From: JAOUEA01 sp963821925
GTDB lineage: Bacteria > Actinomycetota > UBA4738 > HRBIN12
DNA: 64,000 bases
Assembly (NCBI GenBank): GCA_963821925.1
Contig: CAWGFO010000001.1
Coordinates: forward strand, 496,001-560,000
Direction of reading: 5' to 3'
Position 1 is the first letter of the stretch. Each line of letters opens with the position of its first letter. The notes under the pieces are model-generated. The model was given only the letters and a program-made list of their open reading frames with translations. It was not told the origin of the DNA and made no database searches. The translations under genes and the position numbers were made by a program. This document shows, in pieces, positions 43,622-52,186 of the stretch.

Positions 43622-44023
43622 GTGACGGGCGTGTCGGCGGCTGTCTCCCTGGCGGCGGGCGTCACCTGGGCGTGCGTGCGGTTCAGGCCCCAGCGCGTCG
43701 AGATCGATGGCGGATCGATGGCGCCGACCCTCGCACCGGGCGACTGGGCCCTCGCGGTGGTGTCGCACCGGTTCGAACGCGGCGACGTCGTCGTGGTCGA
43801 GCACCCGGGTCGCCCGGGCTACGAGATGGTCAAGCGTCTGGTCGGCGTCCCCGGGGACCACGTGGGGGAGCGGCGTCTCGCGCCCGACGAATTCTGGGTC
43901 GAGGGTGACCACGAGCCCGCGTCCACGGACAGCCGCCACTTCGGGCCGGTCCACGCCGAGGCGCTCAGGGCGAAGGTGCTGCTCGTCTACGGTCCGGGCG
44001 ACCGCCGCCGACTCGTGCGGTGA
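43622..44023 (+). CDS. sodX: nickel-SOD maturation protease (S26 family)
   Basis: A 133-residue signal-peptidase-like protease, predicted to remove the sodN leader. One N-terminal helix (SAAVSLAAGVTWACV), the serine motif EIDGGSMAPTLAPGD, the lysine motif YEMVKRLVGVPGD and box E STDSRHFG are visible. GTG 43622 was preferred; an ATG at 43562 would start inside the sodN start codon. It overlaps the next gene (GTGA). Context with sodN identifies it. Confidence 0.88.
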   Translation: MTGVSAAVSLAAGVTWACVRFRPQRVEIDGGSMAPTLAPGDWALAVVSHRFERGDVVVVEHPGRPGYEMVKRLVGVPGDHVGERRLAPDEFWVEGDHEPASTDSRHFGPVHAEALRAKVLLVYGPGDRRRLVR

Positions 44024-44961
44024 CGGCGACCGAGGTCGCGGACGTTCGCGGTGTGGAGCGGTACGGTGCCATCAAGGAGCAGCCCCTGCGACCCGACCTA
44101 TCCCCTGTGGACCCTTCCGCCCGCACCGGTGTCCCGCCTCGCCCAGATCTCCGGGGCGACCGGCTCCCGCCCCCGCCCGGTCCGTGGTTCCCCCCTTCCG
44201 GTCCCGGATCCCCGCGACGACGGTCGGTGCTCCCCGCCGTGGTGGCGCTGCTGGTGGTCGCGGCGATCCTGGCGGCGGCCGTGGCCCCGATCTTCCGATC
44301 GACAGACGTGCAGCCCAGGGCGGTCGGACCCAAGGGCGACTACTCGTACATCCTGACGACCGGTGACGATCCGGTCCGCTGGAACCCGTGCGAGCCGATC
44401 CACTACGTGCTGGGCCGCGACGGGCTCACCGCGAGCGCGATCGAGGACGTGCACGGTGCGATCGGTCGAATCACCGATGTCACCGGCATCGAGTTCACGT
44501 ACGACGGGCTCACCGACGAGGAGCCGAGGCGGAGGCGGCTCTCGTACCAGCCGGGTCGGTACGGCGACCGCTGGGCCCCGGTGCTGATCGCGTGGGTGCA
44601 TCCGGACGAGACCGATATCCCGTTCTCGGACGAGGGGCACGACGCCGCCGCGGTCGCGTCGCCGCAGCTTCCGGACGACGGGAACGGCGACGTGTACGTC
44701 AGCGGTTGGGTGGCGCTCGACGTCGAGGACCCGAACCCCTCCGGTTTCGGCTTTCCCGGGATGCAGGGGCCGGTGGTGCTGCACGAACTCGGCCACGTGC
44801 TGGGCCTCGGCCACGCCGAGCTGAACGGGAACCTGATGGAGCCCTCGGGCGGCGGCGTGACCTCCTTCGGGCCGGGCGACCTCGCCGGGCTGGACCATCT
44901 GGGGCGAGACGCCGGCTGTCTGCTGACGCCGCCGCCGGAGCCCGGCGGCTCGTTCCCGTGA
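44020..44961 (+). CDS. membrane-anchored matrixin-like metalloprotease
   Basis: A 313-residue protein. The front is a Pro-rich cytoplasmic or disordered stretch, a TM helix follows (SVLPAVVALLVVAAILAAAVAP), and the extracytoplasmic part ends in the zinc motif HELGHVLGLGHAE with a Met nearby (NLMEP), as in matrixins. It overlaps sodX (GTGA), so it belongs to the same operon as the nickel-SOD protease. Substrate unknown. Confidence 0.8.
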   Translation: MTATEVADVRGVERYGAIKEQPLRPDLSPVDPSARTGVPPRPDLRGDRLPPPPGPWFPPSGPGSPRRRSVLPAVVALLVVAAILAAAVAPIFRSTDVQPRAVGPKGDYSYILTTGDDPVRWNPCEPIHYVLGRDGLTASAIEDVHGAIGRITDVTGIEFTYDGLTDEEPRRRRLSYQPGRYGDRWAPVLIAWVHPDETDIPFSDEGHDAAAVASPQLPDDGNGDVYVSGWVALDVEDPNPSGFGFPGMQGPVVLHELGHVLGLGHAELNGNLMEPSGGGVTSFGPGDLAGLDHLGRDAGCLLTPPPEPGGSFP

Positions 44962-45021
44962 GGTGCACGGCCCATGGATCCGACTGGCCGGGATCGGCGA
45001 GGTGCGCTAGGCTATTGCACC

Positions 45022-45036
45022 TGCAAATGATCTGCA
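45022..45036. promoter_or_regulatory. Zur/Fur-like palindrome upstream of tusA
   Basis: TGCAAATGATCTGCA, matching the TGAAAATGATTTTCA type of Zur/Fur box at 12 of 15 positions; preceded by an overlapping TTGCACCTGCAA palindrome (45015-45026). The regulated gene could be tusA, 130 bases away. Weak. Confidence 0.35.
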
Positions 45037-45168
45037 CACGTGAAGCCGGCATCGTGGGGGCCATGATCCCCGATCGCCTCTGCTGTCCACGCTGACACAG
45101 AGGACGCTTCGCGCAGCCCGTTCCCCGCTCCATCCCTCGCTCCTCACGCATCCCGGGAGGTCTTCTGC

Positions 45169-45405
45169 ATGTCCACGACCGTCACCACCACCGTCGACGC
45201 CCGGGGCCAGTCGTGCCCCGGTCCGCTCGTCTCCCTCGCCAAGGCGTTGAAGGTCGCCAGCTCGGGCGACCTGCTCGAGCTGCTCGCCACCGACCCCGGC
45301 TCGAGGTCCGACGTACCGAGCTGGGCCGAGATCAGCGGCAACGAGCTGCTCGAGTCCGCCGAGACCGACGACGGCGCCTATCGGTACCTGGTCAGGAAGG
45401 TCTGA
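45169..45405 (+). CDS. tusA: TusA-family sulfur carrier
   Basis: A 78-residue sulfur-carrier protein. The motif VDARGQSCPGPLVSLAKAL contains the active Cys-Pro-x-Pro. TusA-like proteins shuttle persulfide in tRNA thiolation or sulfur metabolism. It is followed two bases later by a DrsE-like gene, so they are a sulfur-transfer pair. Confidence 0.88.
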   Translation: MSTTVTTTVDARGQSCPGPLVSLAKALKVASSGDLLELLATDPGSRSDVPSWAEISGNELLESAETDDGAYRYLVRKV

Positions 45406-45407
45406 TC

Positions 45408-45977
45408 GTGGCTGCGACCGAGGATCGGATCGACGCCCCCACCTACGCCGAGCTCCTCGCCCGTATCGAGGCCCTCGAGGCCGGGCAGAGCCCGGTGAAG
45501 AAGAAGAACAAGCTCACGATCATCGCGTGGGGCGGCGACCTCGACCGGATCTGGCCCACCACGATCCTCGCGACGACCGCGGCCGCCAGCGGGATGGAGT
45601 CGAGCGTGTTCTTCACCTTCTGGGGGTTGTTCGCGATCGTGCGGCCCGACGTGCGCATCACCGGCGACAACTGGATGCAGAAGATGATGTCGGCGATGAA
45701 CCCGGGCTCGGCGCAGAAGGCGAAGTTGTCCCACTACCACTTCGCCGGCGCCGGCCCCGCGATGTTCAAGAAGCTCGCGAACGACAACCAGGTGGCCAGG
45801 CCGGAGGAGCTGATCACCACCGCCCAGGATCTCGGGGTCCGCCTGATCCCGTGCCAGATGACGATGGACCTACTCGGCCTGAAGCGCGACGATCTGATCG
45901 ACGGACTCGAAGAGCCGATCGGCGCGGCGACCGCGATCGCCGAGATGCGCGACGCCGCCGTCTCGCTCTTCATCTGA
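45408..45977 (+). CDS. DsrE/DsrF-like family protein
   Basis: A 189-residue DsrE-like protein (DrsH-like subgroup). Helix-rich beginning (YAELLARIEALEAG), basic strand (KKKNKLTIIAWGGDLD), the family patch MESSVFFTFWGLFAI and a Cys in RLIPCQMTMDLLGL that would carry persulfide. Start GTG immediately after tusA. It likely exchanges sulfur with TusA; the pathway is not known. Confidence 0.82.
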   Translation: MAATEDRIDAPTYAELLARIEALEAGQSPVKKKNKLTIIAWGGDLDRIWPTTILATTAAASGMESSVFFTFWGLFAIVRPDVRITGDNWMQKMMSAMNPGSAQKAKLSHYHFAGAGPAMFKKLANDNQVARPEELITTAQDLGVRLIPCQMTMDLLGLKRDDLIDGLEEPIGAATAIAEMRDAAVSLFI

Positions 45978-46020
45978 GGCCGGTTCGCCGAGCTCGGCGC
46001 TCCGAGGGCCTGGCACGCGG

Positions 46021-46755
46021 TCACGCGCTCGCGCGACGGGCGCGGATGTTCAACCTGACGTAGTCGATCGTCGGGGCGGGCAGGCGGCGCGCCACCTCGT
46101 GCACGAAGGCGCGGCGCTCTCCCTCCGCCATGTGCTCCACGTGGTCGCCCAGGCAGATCGCCTCGAGGTACGGCTCGAGGTCCTCCTCGGGCAGCGGGGT
46201 GGGCTCCTCGTGGAGCCACGTCTCGACGTCGACGAAGCCGGTCGCGCGGAGTCGCGACGCGGTGGCCGCCGGCGTCGCGAAGTGTTTCCTGCCGGGATCG
46301 ACGCGCAGGTCACGCAGGGCCGCCTCGATCGAGGCGATGTTCCCGGCGCCGCCGCACTGGGCCGCGAGCTGCCCGCCGGGCGCCAACACCGTCACGAGGT
46401 TCGCGAACAGCGCGGCGTGATCGGGGATCCAGTGGAACGTGGCGGTCGACAGGATCGCGTCCACCGGCTCGTCGATCGGGATCGGCTGTAGGAGATCGGC
46501 GACGAGGTACTCCACGCGGTCATCGCCGAGACGCGCACGAGCGCGCTCGATCATCGACGGTGAGCCGTCGAGCGCGATCACGTGCCCACCGGGGAGCCGG
46601 TCGCGGAGCGTCGCGGTCACCTGCCCCGTGCCGCAGCCGGCGTCCAGCACCCGCTCGGCTCCCGCGAGATCCAGCCAGCCGACAACGGTCTCGCCCCAGC
46701 GGGTCATCGGGATCGGCAGGCGGTCGTAGGTGGCGGCGTCCCAGTCCCGGGGCAC
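46021..46755 (-). CDS. SAM-dependent methyltransferase, Tam-like
   Basis: A 244-residue class I methyltransferase. Motif I is VLDAGCGTGQVTATL, motif II-type VIALDGSPSMIERAR and DAILSTATFHWIPDH. It resembles trans-aconitate methyltransferases; the substrate is not certain. It lies downstream of an unknown membrane protein by three bases, so co-transcribed. Confidence 0.82.
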   Translation of the reverse strand: MPRDWDAATYDRLPIPMTRWGETVVGWLDLAGAERVLDAGCGTGQVTATLRDRLPGGHVIALDGSPSMIERARARLGDDRVEYLVADLLQPIPIDEPVDAILSTATFHWIPDHAALFANLVTVLAPGGQLAAQCGGAGNIASIEAALRDLRVDPGRKHFATPAATASRLRATGFVDVETWLHEEPTPLPEEDLEPYLEAICLGDHVEHMAEGERRAFVHEVARRLPAPTIDYVRLNIRARRASA

Positions 46756-46758
46756 GGC

Positions 46759-47412
46759 TCAGGGCACCCACTGCTGGGCGATGCGCACGATCTCGCCGCC
46801 CTCCACGCCGATCCACCACCCGGTGTACGTCATGTTCGGGTAGTCGGTCTGCGCGGTCCCGTTGACCGCGGCGCTCCACGCGTCGAGGTTGCCCGACTTC
46901 AGTTGGCAGCAGGTCCCCTCCGGGACGTACCGGACGATCGCGTCGGGCGAGATCGGCATCGACCTCAGTTTGGGGTTGTCGTTCACGATGTAATAGCCGT
47001 TCACGACCTCGTCTCCGTGTGCGGCGGCGGCCTCCTGCGCGGCCTCGTCGGTCAAGAAGTACGCGAGATCGAACGTGAGCTCGGTTCCGTCGGTGCCCTC
47101 GGAGACGTCCTTCGCGTAGACGAAGGACCGGCCGTCGGGGAGCACGTCGTCGGGGGGCGCCGGAGAGACGCTCTCGCTGGCTTCCTCGGAAGGGCTCTCG
47201 CTCGGCTCGGGGGACGGCGTCGGGCGTTCGGACGACGAGGCGGCGGACGGGACGGGCGTGGGCGAGACGTCGTTCCCGCCGGTCGCCAGTACGTAGCCGA
47301 CCCCGAACGCGCCCAGCACCAGCGAAAGGACCACGGCGATCGCGATCGTGCGGTTCCGCCGCACCTGCCGCGCCGCGCCCGCCCGTCCGTGTCCGTTGTT
47401 CCGCGCCGACAT
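46759..47412 (-). CDS. membrane-anchored protein of unknown function
   Basis: A 217-residue protein with a basic start, one TM helix (TIAIAVVLSLVLGAFGVGYVLAT), a Ser/Pro/Glu-rich linker (SPEPSESPSEEASESVSP) and an extracytoplasmic domain with a Cys-Cys pair (EGTCCQLK). No family recognised. Its leader divergent with MarR gene. Confidence 0.65.
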   Translation of the reverse strand: MSARNNGHGRAGAARQVRRNRTIAIAVVLSLVLGAFGVGYVLATGGNDVSPTPVPSAASSSERPTPSPEPSESPSEEASESVSPAPPDDVLPDGRSFVYAKDVSEGTDGTELTFDLAYFLTDEAAQEAAAAHGDEVVNGYYIVNDNPKLRSMPISPDAIVRYVPEGTCCQLKSGNLDAWSAAVNGTAQTDYPNMTYTGWWIGVEGGEIVRIAQQWVP

Positions 47413-47516
47413 GCCGTGCTCGTCTCCTCCGCTCGGACGCTAACCCGGTCGCCTCCGACCCACGATAGCGGTCCAGATCGTGACGTCCGTGCAACGACTG
47501 CGATCGTTCGTGACGC

Positions 47517-47535
47517 TAGTTAGCATTGCGAACTA
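47517..47535. promoter_or_regulatory. MarR-type operator
   Basis: TAGTTAGCATTGCGAACTA, a 19-base palindrome with one mismatch between arms, ending two bases before ATG 47538. The spacing and symmetry fit a MarR autorepression site. Confidence 0.6.
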
Positions 47536-47546
47536 TCATGGAGCGT

Positions 47547-47996
47547 ATGACCGATGCCACCCTACCCCGCACCGTGGATCTCCAGGCCCTCGCCGCGCAC
47601 CTGCGGATCTCGGTGTTCCGAACGTCCCGCAGGCTCCGGTACCAGGGGGACGCGGGTGTGTCGCCGACGCTCCTCGCCGCCCTGGCCACGATCGAGCGGC
47701 ACGGCCCCATGACCCCGGGCGCGCTCGCGGCCCACGAGCACATCCGCAAACCGACCACGACCCGCATCATCGGATCGCTCTCCGAGCTCGGGATGATCGA
47801 GCGCACGCCCGACCCCCTCGACGGGCGGGTCGCGTGGGTCCAGATCACGGCGGTGGGGCGCAAGCTCCTCCTGCGGGTGCGCCGTCGCAACGACGCGTTC
47901 CTATCGGCCCGGCTGAAGCGGCTCACGTCCGACGAGATCGACACGCTCGCGCGTGCGGCCGAGCTCCTCGACCGCCTCACGGAGGACGACCGTTGA
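47547..47996 (+). CDS. MarR-family transcriptional regulator
   Basis: A 149-residue winged-helix regulator: dimerisation helix (LQALAAHLRISVFRTSR), helix-turn-helix (MTPGALAAHEHIRKPTTTRIIGSL) and wing (RTPDPLDGRVAWVQITAVG). It overlaps the following MFS gene by four bases (TTGA), implying regulation of that transporter in response to a small ligand. Start choice among 47526, 47538 and 47547 is not certain. Confidence 0.87.
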   Translation: MTDATLPRTVDLQALAAHLRISVFRTSRRLRYQGDAGVSPTLLAALATIERHGPMTPGALAAHEHIRKPTTTRIIGSLSELGMIERTPDPLDGRVAWVQITAVGRKLLLRVRRRNDAFLSARLKRLTSDEIDTLARAAELLDRLTEDDR

Positions 47997-49252
47997 GCCC
48001 GCGCGTCGGCGCGGCGATCGGTCGCACGTTCTCGTCGCTCCGCACCTCGCGGAACTTCCGCCTGTACCTGTTCGGCCAGCTGGTCTCGTCGGTCGGCACG
48101 TGGATGAACTTCACGGCCTCGGCCTGGCTCGTCCTGCAGCTCACCGACAGCGGGACGGCCCTCGGCGCGAACGTCGCGCTGTATTTCCTCCCCGTCCTGC
48201 TCCTCGGCGCGTACGGCGGCGTGCTCGCCGACCGCTTCGACAAGCGGCGGATCTTGATCTGGACCCAGTCCGCTTACGCGGTCGTGGCCCTCACGATGTG
48301 GGGCGTCGTCGTCTCGGATCTCGTAGAGGGACGCGTATGGATCGTCTTCGTCCTCTCGCTCGCCAGCGGCGTCGTCACGGCGTTCGACAATCCGACCCGG
48401 CAGAGCTTCTACGTCGAGATGGTGGGCGAGGAGCACGTTCGGAACGCGGTCAGCCTGAACAGCGCCGCGTTCACGGGCTCGCGTGTGATCGGCCCGGCGG
48501 TCGCCGGGATCTTGATCGCGACCGTCGGGATCGCGACATGTTTCCTGATCGACGGGCTGTCCTACCTCGCGGTGCTGACCGCGCTGCTCCTGATGCGTCA
48601 GGCCGAGCTGCACCCGCAGACGCGGAGCACCCGCGAACGCGGCCACCTCGTCGCCGGGCTGAAGTACATCTGGGGCGCCGACGAGCTGCGCCGGCCCCTG
48701 ATCGCGATGGCGGTCGTGTTCACGTTCGCGTTCAACTTCGCGGTGTTCGTGCCGCTGCTGGCGGAACGCACGTTCGCCGGCGACGCCGGCACGTTCGGGA
48801 TGCTCTCCGCGCTCGCGGGGGTGGGGTCCTTCTTCGGGGCGATGACGATGGCGAGCCGCGCGGCCGAGCCCAAGATGCGAGGTCTGGCTCTCTGGGCGGT
48901 CGCGGCCGGCAGCGCGCTGGCGATCGTCGGCCTCGCGCCCACCCTCCCCTTCGCCGCCCTCGCGATGGTGCCGCTCGGGTTCTCGGTCATGGCGTTCATG
49001 ATCACGGGGAACACGATGCTGCAGCTGCGCGCGCTCCCGCAGGCGCGGGGCCGCGTGATGGCCCTCTACGGGATCGTGTTCCTCGGGTCCACGCCGATCG
49101 GGGCGCCGATCGCCGGCGTGATCGGGCAACAGCTGGGCCCCCAGGTGGGGTTCGTCCTGAGCGGGCTCGTGGCCGCCGGACTCGGGCTCTCGCTCCTGTG
49201 GGCGTTGCATCGCTCGGCTGCAGGAACCGCCGCGGAGCCGGTGTCGGCCTGA
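47993..49252 (+). CDS. MFS transporter (MarR-linked)
   Basis: A 419-residue major facilitator with about 12 helices: LYLFGQLVSSVGTWMNFTA near the start, a cytoplasmic motif A as GVLADRFDKRR and the NPTRQSFYVEMVG loop (Enterobactin-exporter-like, MFS_3 family). Starts at TTG overlapping the MarR stop, preceded by GGAGG. A drug or metabolite exporter controlled by MarR is the likely role. Confidence 0.88.
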   Translation: MSPRVGAAIGRTFSSLRTSRNFRLYLFGQLVSSVGTWMNFTASAWLVLQLTDSGTALGANVALYFLPVLLLGAYGGVLADRFDKRRILIWTQSAYAVVALTMWGVVVSDLVEGRVWIVFVLSLASGVVTAFDNPTRQSFYVEMVGEEHVRNAVSLNSAAFTGSRVIGPAVAGILIATVGIATCFLIDGLSYLAVLTALLLMRQAELHPQTRSTRERGHLVAGLKYIWGADELRRPLIAMAVVFTFAFNFAVFVPLLAERTFAGDAGTFGMLSALAGVGSFFGAMTMASRAAEPKMRGLALWAVAAGSALAIVGLAPTLPFAALAMVPLGFSVMAFMITGNTMLQLRALPQARGRVMALYGIVFLGSTPIGAPIAGVIGQQLGPQVGFVLSGLVAAGLGLSLLWALHRSAAGTAAEPVSA

Positions 49253-49285
49253 GGGATTCGAGACGCGTGCCGGCCTCGAGAGGGG

Positions 49286-49385
49286 CCGACGATCCCGGAC
49301 GGTGGTCGGTGACGCATGACCGAGGGGGAGGTCGTCACCTGTGCCACGGGGAGGGGGTAGCGCTCCCACCGTCCGGGATCGTCGG
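49286..49385. repeat. 100-base element with 20-bp terminal inverted repeats
   Basis: Left arm CCGACGATCCCGGACGGTGG (49286-49305) and right arm CCACCGTCCGGGATCGTCGG (49366-49385) match exactly. Inside is a second inverted repeat GGTGACG (49308-49314) and CGTCACC (49333-49339). Located after the MFS gene, before a small zinc-ribbon gene on the other strand; it can fold as one branched structure. Function unknown. Confidence 0.75.
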
Positions 49386-49465
49386 GTGATGCGATGGTGC
49401 GTGGCGCGGATCGCGCCCGTCGGGGGTCGACCGGGAGGCTCTCGCTGCGTCCCTGGCCGCTCCGA

Positions 49466-49636
49466 CTATCGGTCGGTCGTCGAGGCGATCGCCTCCTCGG
49501 CCGAGAGCAGGATCACGTCTCGCTCCTCCTTCGAGAACGCGAGCATCGTCCCGTACCAGCTGGGCTCGTAGGCCACCTGCCTGCAATCGGGGCAGGTGTC
49601 CACGTCGCCCGTCCGGTGTGTCGCGTGATCGCCCAT
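49466..49636 (-). CDS. small zinc-ribbon-like protein
   Basis: A 56-residue protein with HATH and DVDTCPDCRQVAYEP (one CxxC pair plus His residues) that could hold a zinc, then a helix (FSKEERDVILLSAEEAIAS). ATG 49636 has GGAGG five bases upstream; a longer version (71 residues) from 49681 is less likely. No recognised family. Confidence 0.5.
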   Translation of the reverse strand: MGDHATHRTGDVDTCPDCRQVAYEPSWYGTMLAFSKEERDVILLSAEEAIASTTDR

Positions 49637-49680
49637 CGGTTCCTCCGAGTACCGTCCTGACCTGCACGATGGTGCGCCCA

Positions 49681-49762
49681 TGGCGAGGAGACGTGAATAC
49701 CCTCGCCATGGGGAAGATAGCTACCATGCGCTAGGTAAGTTGAACTACGTACCACTACGTAG
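49681..49762. promoter_or_regulatory. two palindromes upstream of the zinc-ribbon gene
   Basis: TGGCGAG/CTCGCCA (49681-49708) and CTACGTA/TACGTAG (49745-49762). They may be operators or the end of the DUF4397 transcript. Evidence is only symmetry. Confidence 0.4.
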
Positions 49763-49786
49763 GTAGTCCGAACGGGTCAGTTCCCG

Positions 49787-50476
49787 TCAGACCGCCTTCA
49801 CCACGTCCTGGTCGATCCGGAGGAACTTGTAGCCCACCGTCGGATTCCCGATGATGTAGAGCTGGACGGCGGTACGGGACTCGAAGCTCCGCGTCCCCGG
49901 ACCGAGGATCGTGTTCGACGTTCCGGCGACCTTGACGCGCGTCACGTAGTCGCCCCACGGCAGCTGGACCGTCTTCGAGGCCCCCTGCGCGAGCGCCGGA
50001 ACCGTCATCCGGGTCTTGTTCATGAACACGTTCACGGCCGGGGCGACCGCGACGTGACGGATCGACAGCCGGAACTTCCCGCGCTGGGTGTTGGCCAGGT
50101 CATTCGAGAACCAGTGGAACCGAACCTTGCCGGTCTGGGCCGACACAGCCGCGACGATCGTGTAGTTGCCGTCCATCGCCACGGTGCGGGTGAAGTCGGC
50201 GGTGATCGGGGTGCCGGTGCAGTTGGCTCCGTTCGCGTACAGCGCGAACGTGTAGTCGCCAGGGGGCATCAGGGTCGAGAACTTCTGGCGATACGCGAAG
50301 TCCTCCTTCGCCGATGCCCCGTTCACGCAGACCTCGACCGTCGCGCCGGGTACGCCGTGCACCACCCAGAGCGTCGCGTCGCCGGGTGCGGCCGATGCGG
50401 TGCCGGCGGTCGCGAACAGCGACGCCACCACCACTCCTGCCGCCACGAGGGCGGACAGCCGCCTCATACGTCTCAT
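49787..50476 (-). CDS. secreted DUF4397 protein
   Basis: A 229-residue exported protein: signal peptide (RRLSALVAAGVVVASLFATAG...ASA) followed by DUF4397 Ig-like domain (ATLWVVHGVPGATVEVCVNG). The GGGAGG site six bases before the ATG supports the start. Extracellular or wall-associated; function not known. Confidence 0.85.
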   Translation of the reverse strand: MRRMRRLSALVAAGVVVASLFATAGTASAAPGDATLWVVHGVPGATVEVCVNGASAKEDFAYRQKFSTLMPPGDYTFALYANGANCTGTPITADFTRTVAMDGNYTIVAAVSAQTGKVRFHWFSNDLANTQRGKFRLSIRHVAVAPAVNVFMNKTRMTVPALAQGASKTVQLPWGDYVTRVKVAGTSNTILGPGTRSFESRTAVQLYIIGNPTVGYKFLRIDQDVVKAV

Positions 50477-50663
50477 CGAAAGCCTCCCTTTCCATCCCGG
50501 TGCGGGCTCACGTGACGGCTGCGGGATGGGATCAGCCGGCGCCATGGTCGTACCTCGAAGGTTCTCACCCGCCGCCGGGCCCCGCATCGGCCGAACGGAC
50601 GAGCGGGGCGAGACCTTCGGACGAGCCGGGCCGTGACATCGGCCGGCCCGGGCCCGTCGTCGC

Positions 50664-52127
50664 TCACTCGGGGAGCTCACGGTCGATCGTCCACTCGCCG
50701 TCGGGCTCGCAGCTGCTGACGTCGAGGACGGTGCCATCGGTCAACGCGAGCCGGAAGGTGCGGAACCGCTCACCCTCCCGTTCGACGCGCGCCGAGCGGA
50801 CGACCTCGACCGGTTCCTCGATCCCGCCCCAGACGATGGCTCGCGGCCATTCCTCGGCCCGGGCGCCCTCGTAGAACCGCAGCCGGATCTCGGGTTCGTC
50901 CCGGATCCACCGCGGCAGCACCGGCGCCCACAGCAGGAACACGATGCCGACCAGCGCGGCCGACCCCGCCTCGCCGATCGTCGGCAGCAGGACGATCGCG
51001 AGCACCGCCGCGAGGAGACGCGACAGGTTGTACGCGACGTCGTAGACGGCGAACACGCGGCCTCGCAACCCGTCGGGGACGGCCTCCTGCACCATCGTGT
51101 CCACGGGGATCTTCTTCCAGGCGAACGAGAGACCGATCGCGAAGCTCGCGATCAGTACGGTCCACCGGTCGAGGAACAGGCTCACGGCGAGCAGGGACAC
51201 GCCGCCGAACACGAACGACCACGCGATGATGCGCTCGCGCGCGAACCGTCGGTCGAGCCGTCCCACGGTGGCGAGCCCGAGGAACACGCCCACCCCGCCG
51301 GCGCCGATCAGCCACGAGAACGAGCCCACGCCCTCGTTGAAGCGCTCCTTGAAGACGACGAGCGCGAGAACGAGCACGAGTCCCTGCCCCATCTGGTCGA
51401 CCGAGATCGAGGCGATCGGGCCGACGGCCCGCGGGGTACGAACGATGTGGCGGATCCCGTCCGAGAACTCCACGCCGATCCGCCGGATCTCGTGTCGGAG
51501 GAGCTCCGGGGACTCGGGGAGCTGATGAGGCCGAAGGTCGCTACGGATCGTGACCGCGATGCCCGACGCGACCAGCCAGGCGGCCGCGGCGACCGTGACG
51601 ATCGCGACGTTCCCGTAGGTGTCGGACACGAGTCCCCCCGCGAAGACCCCGACGAGCAGCGCGACCGTGCCGCCGACCGTCGCGACCGAGTTCGCGGCCA
51701 GGAGATCCTCGGTCGGAACCAGCCTCGGCACCACGGCCTGTGCGGTCGCGAGGAAGAACCGGTTCACCGAGATGACCCACAGCGCCCCCGCGTAGAACAG
51801 GAGCGCGCGACGGTCGGGGTTCAGCAAGACGAGGAAGGCGGGTGCGGCGCGCAGGATCGGCGCGACCACCATGATCTTGCGGCGCGACCATCGGTCGATG
51901 AAGACCCCCGCGAAGGGCCCGAGGATCGAGAACGGGATGATCACGATCGCCGACGCCAGCGCGAAGCTCGCCGCGGTCGTCGCTCGCTCGGGCGAGAAGA
52001 CGAGCGAGGCGACGAGCGCCGCCTGGATGAACCCGTCGGCGGTCTGGCTCACGAGCCGGATCCCCAGGAGCCGCCGGAAGTCGGGGTGGCGCAGCGTATC
52101 GCGAACGCTCCCCATCTTCCCGGCCAT
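50664..52127 (-). CDS. MFS transporter with C-terminal soluble extension
   Basis: A 487-residue MFS protein: first helices begin FRRLLGIRLVSQTADGFIQ, motif A GVFIDRWSRRK, and about 12 helices to IVFLLWAPVLPRWI. The last 80 residues are soluble and beta-rich (EWPRAIVWGGIEEPVEVVRSARVEREG to CEPDGEWTIDRELPE), which looks like a separate small domain. Substrate unknown. Confidence 0.83.
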   Translation of the reverse strand: MAGKMGSVRDTLRHPDFRRLLGIRLVSQTADGFIQAALVASLVFSPERATTAASFALASAIVIIPFSILGPFAGVFIDRWSRRKIMVVAPILRAAPAFLVLLNPDRRALLFYAGALWVISVNRFFLATAQAVVPRLVPTEDLLAANSVATVGGTVALLVGVFAGGLVSDTYGNVAIVTVAAAAWLVASGIAVTIRSDLRPHQLPESPELLRHEIRRIGVEFSDGIRHIVRTPRAVGPIASISVDQMGQGLVLVLALVVFKERFNEGVGSFSWLIGAGGVGVFLGLATVGRLDRRFARERIIAWSFVFGGVSLLAVSLFLDRWTVLIASFAIGLSFAWKKIPVDTMVQEAVPDGLRGRVFAVYDVAYNLSRLLAAVLAIVLLPTIGEAGSAALVGIVFLLWAPVLPRWIRDEPEIRLRFYEGARAEEWPRAIVWGGIEEPVEVVRSARVEREGERFRTFRLALTDGTVLDVSSCEPDGEWTIDRELPE

Positions 52128-52186
52128 GGCCCGAGCGTACTTGCGGTGGCTTCGGAAACGCCCCCCGAGATGCCGATACGGGGAGG

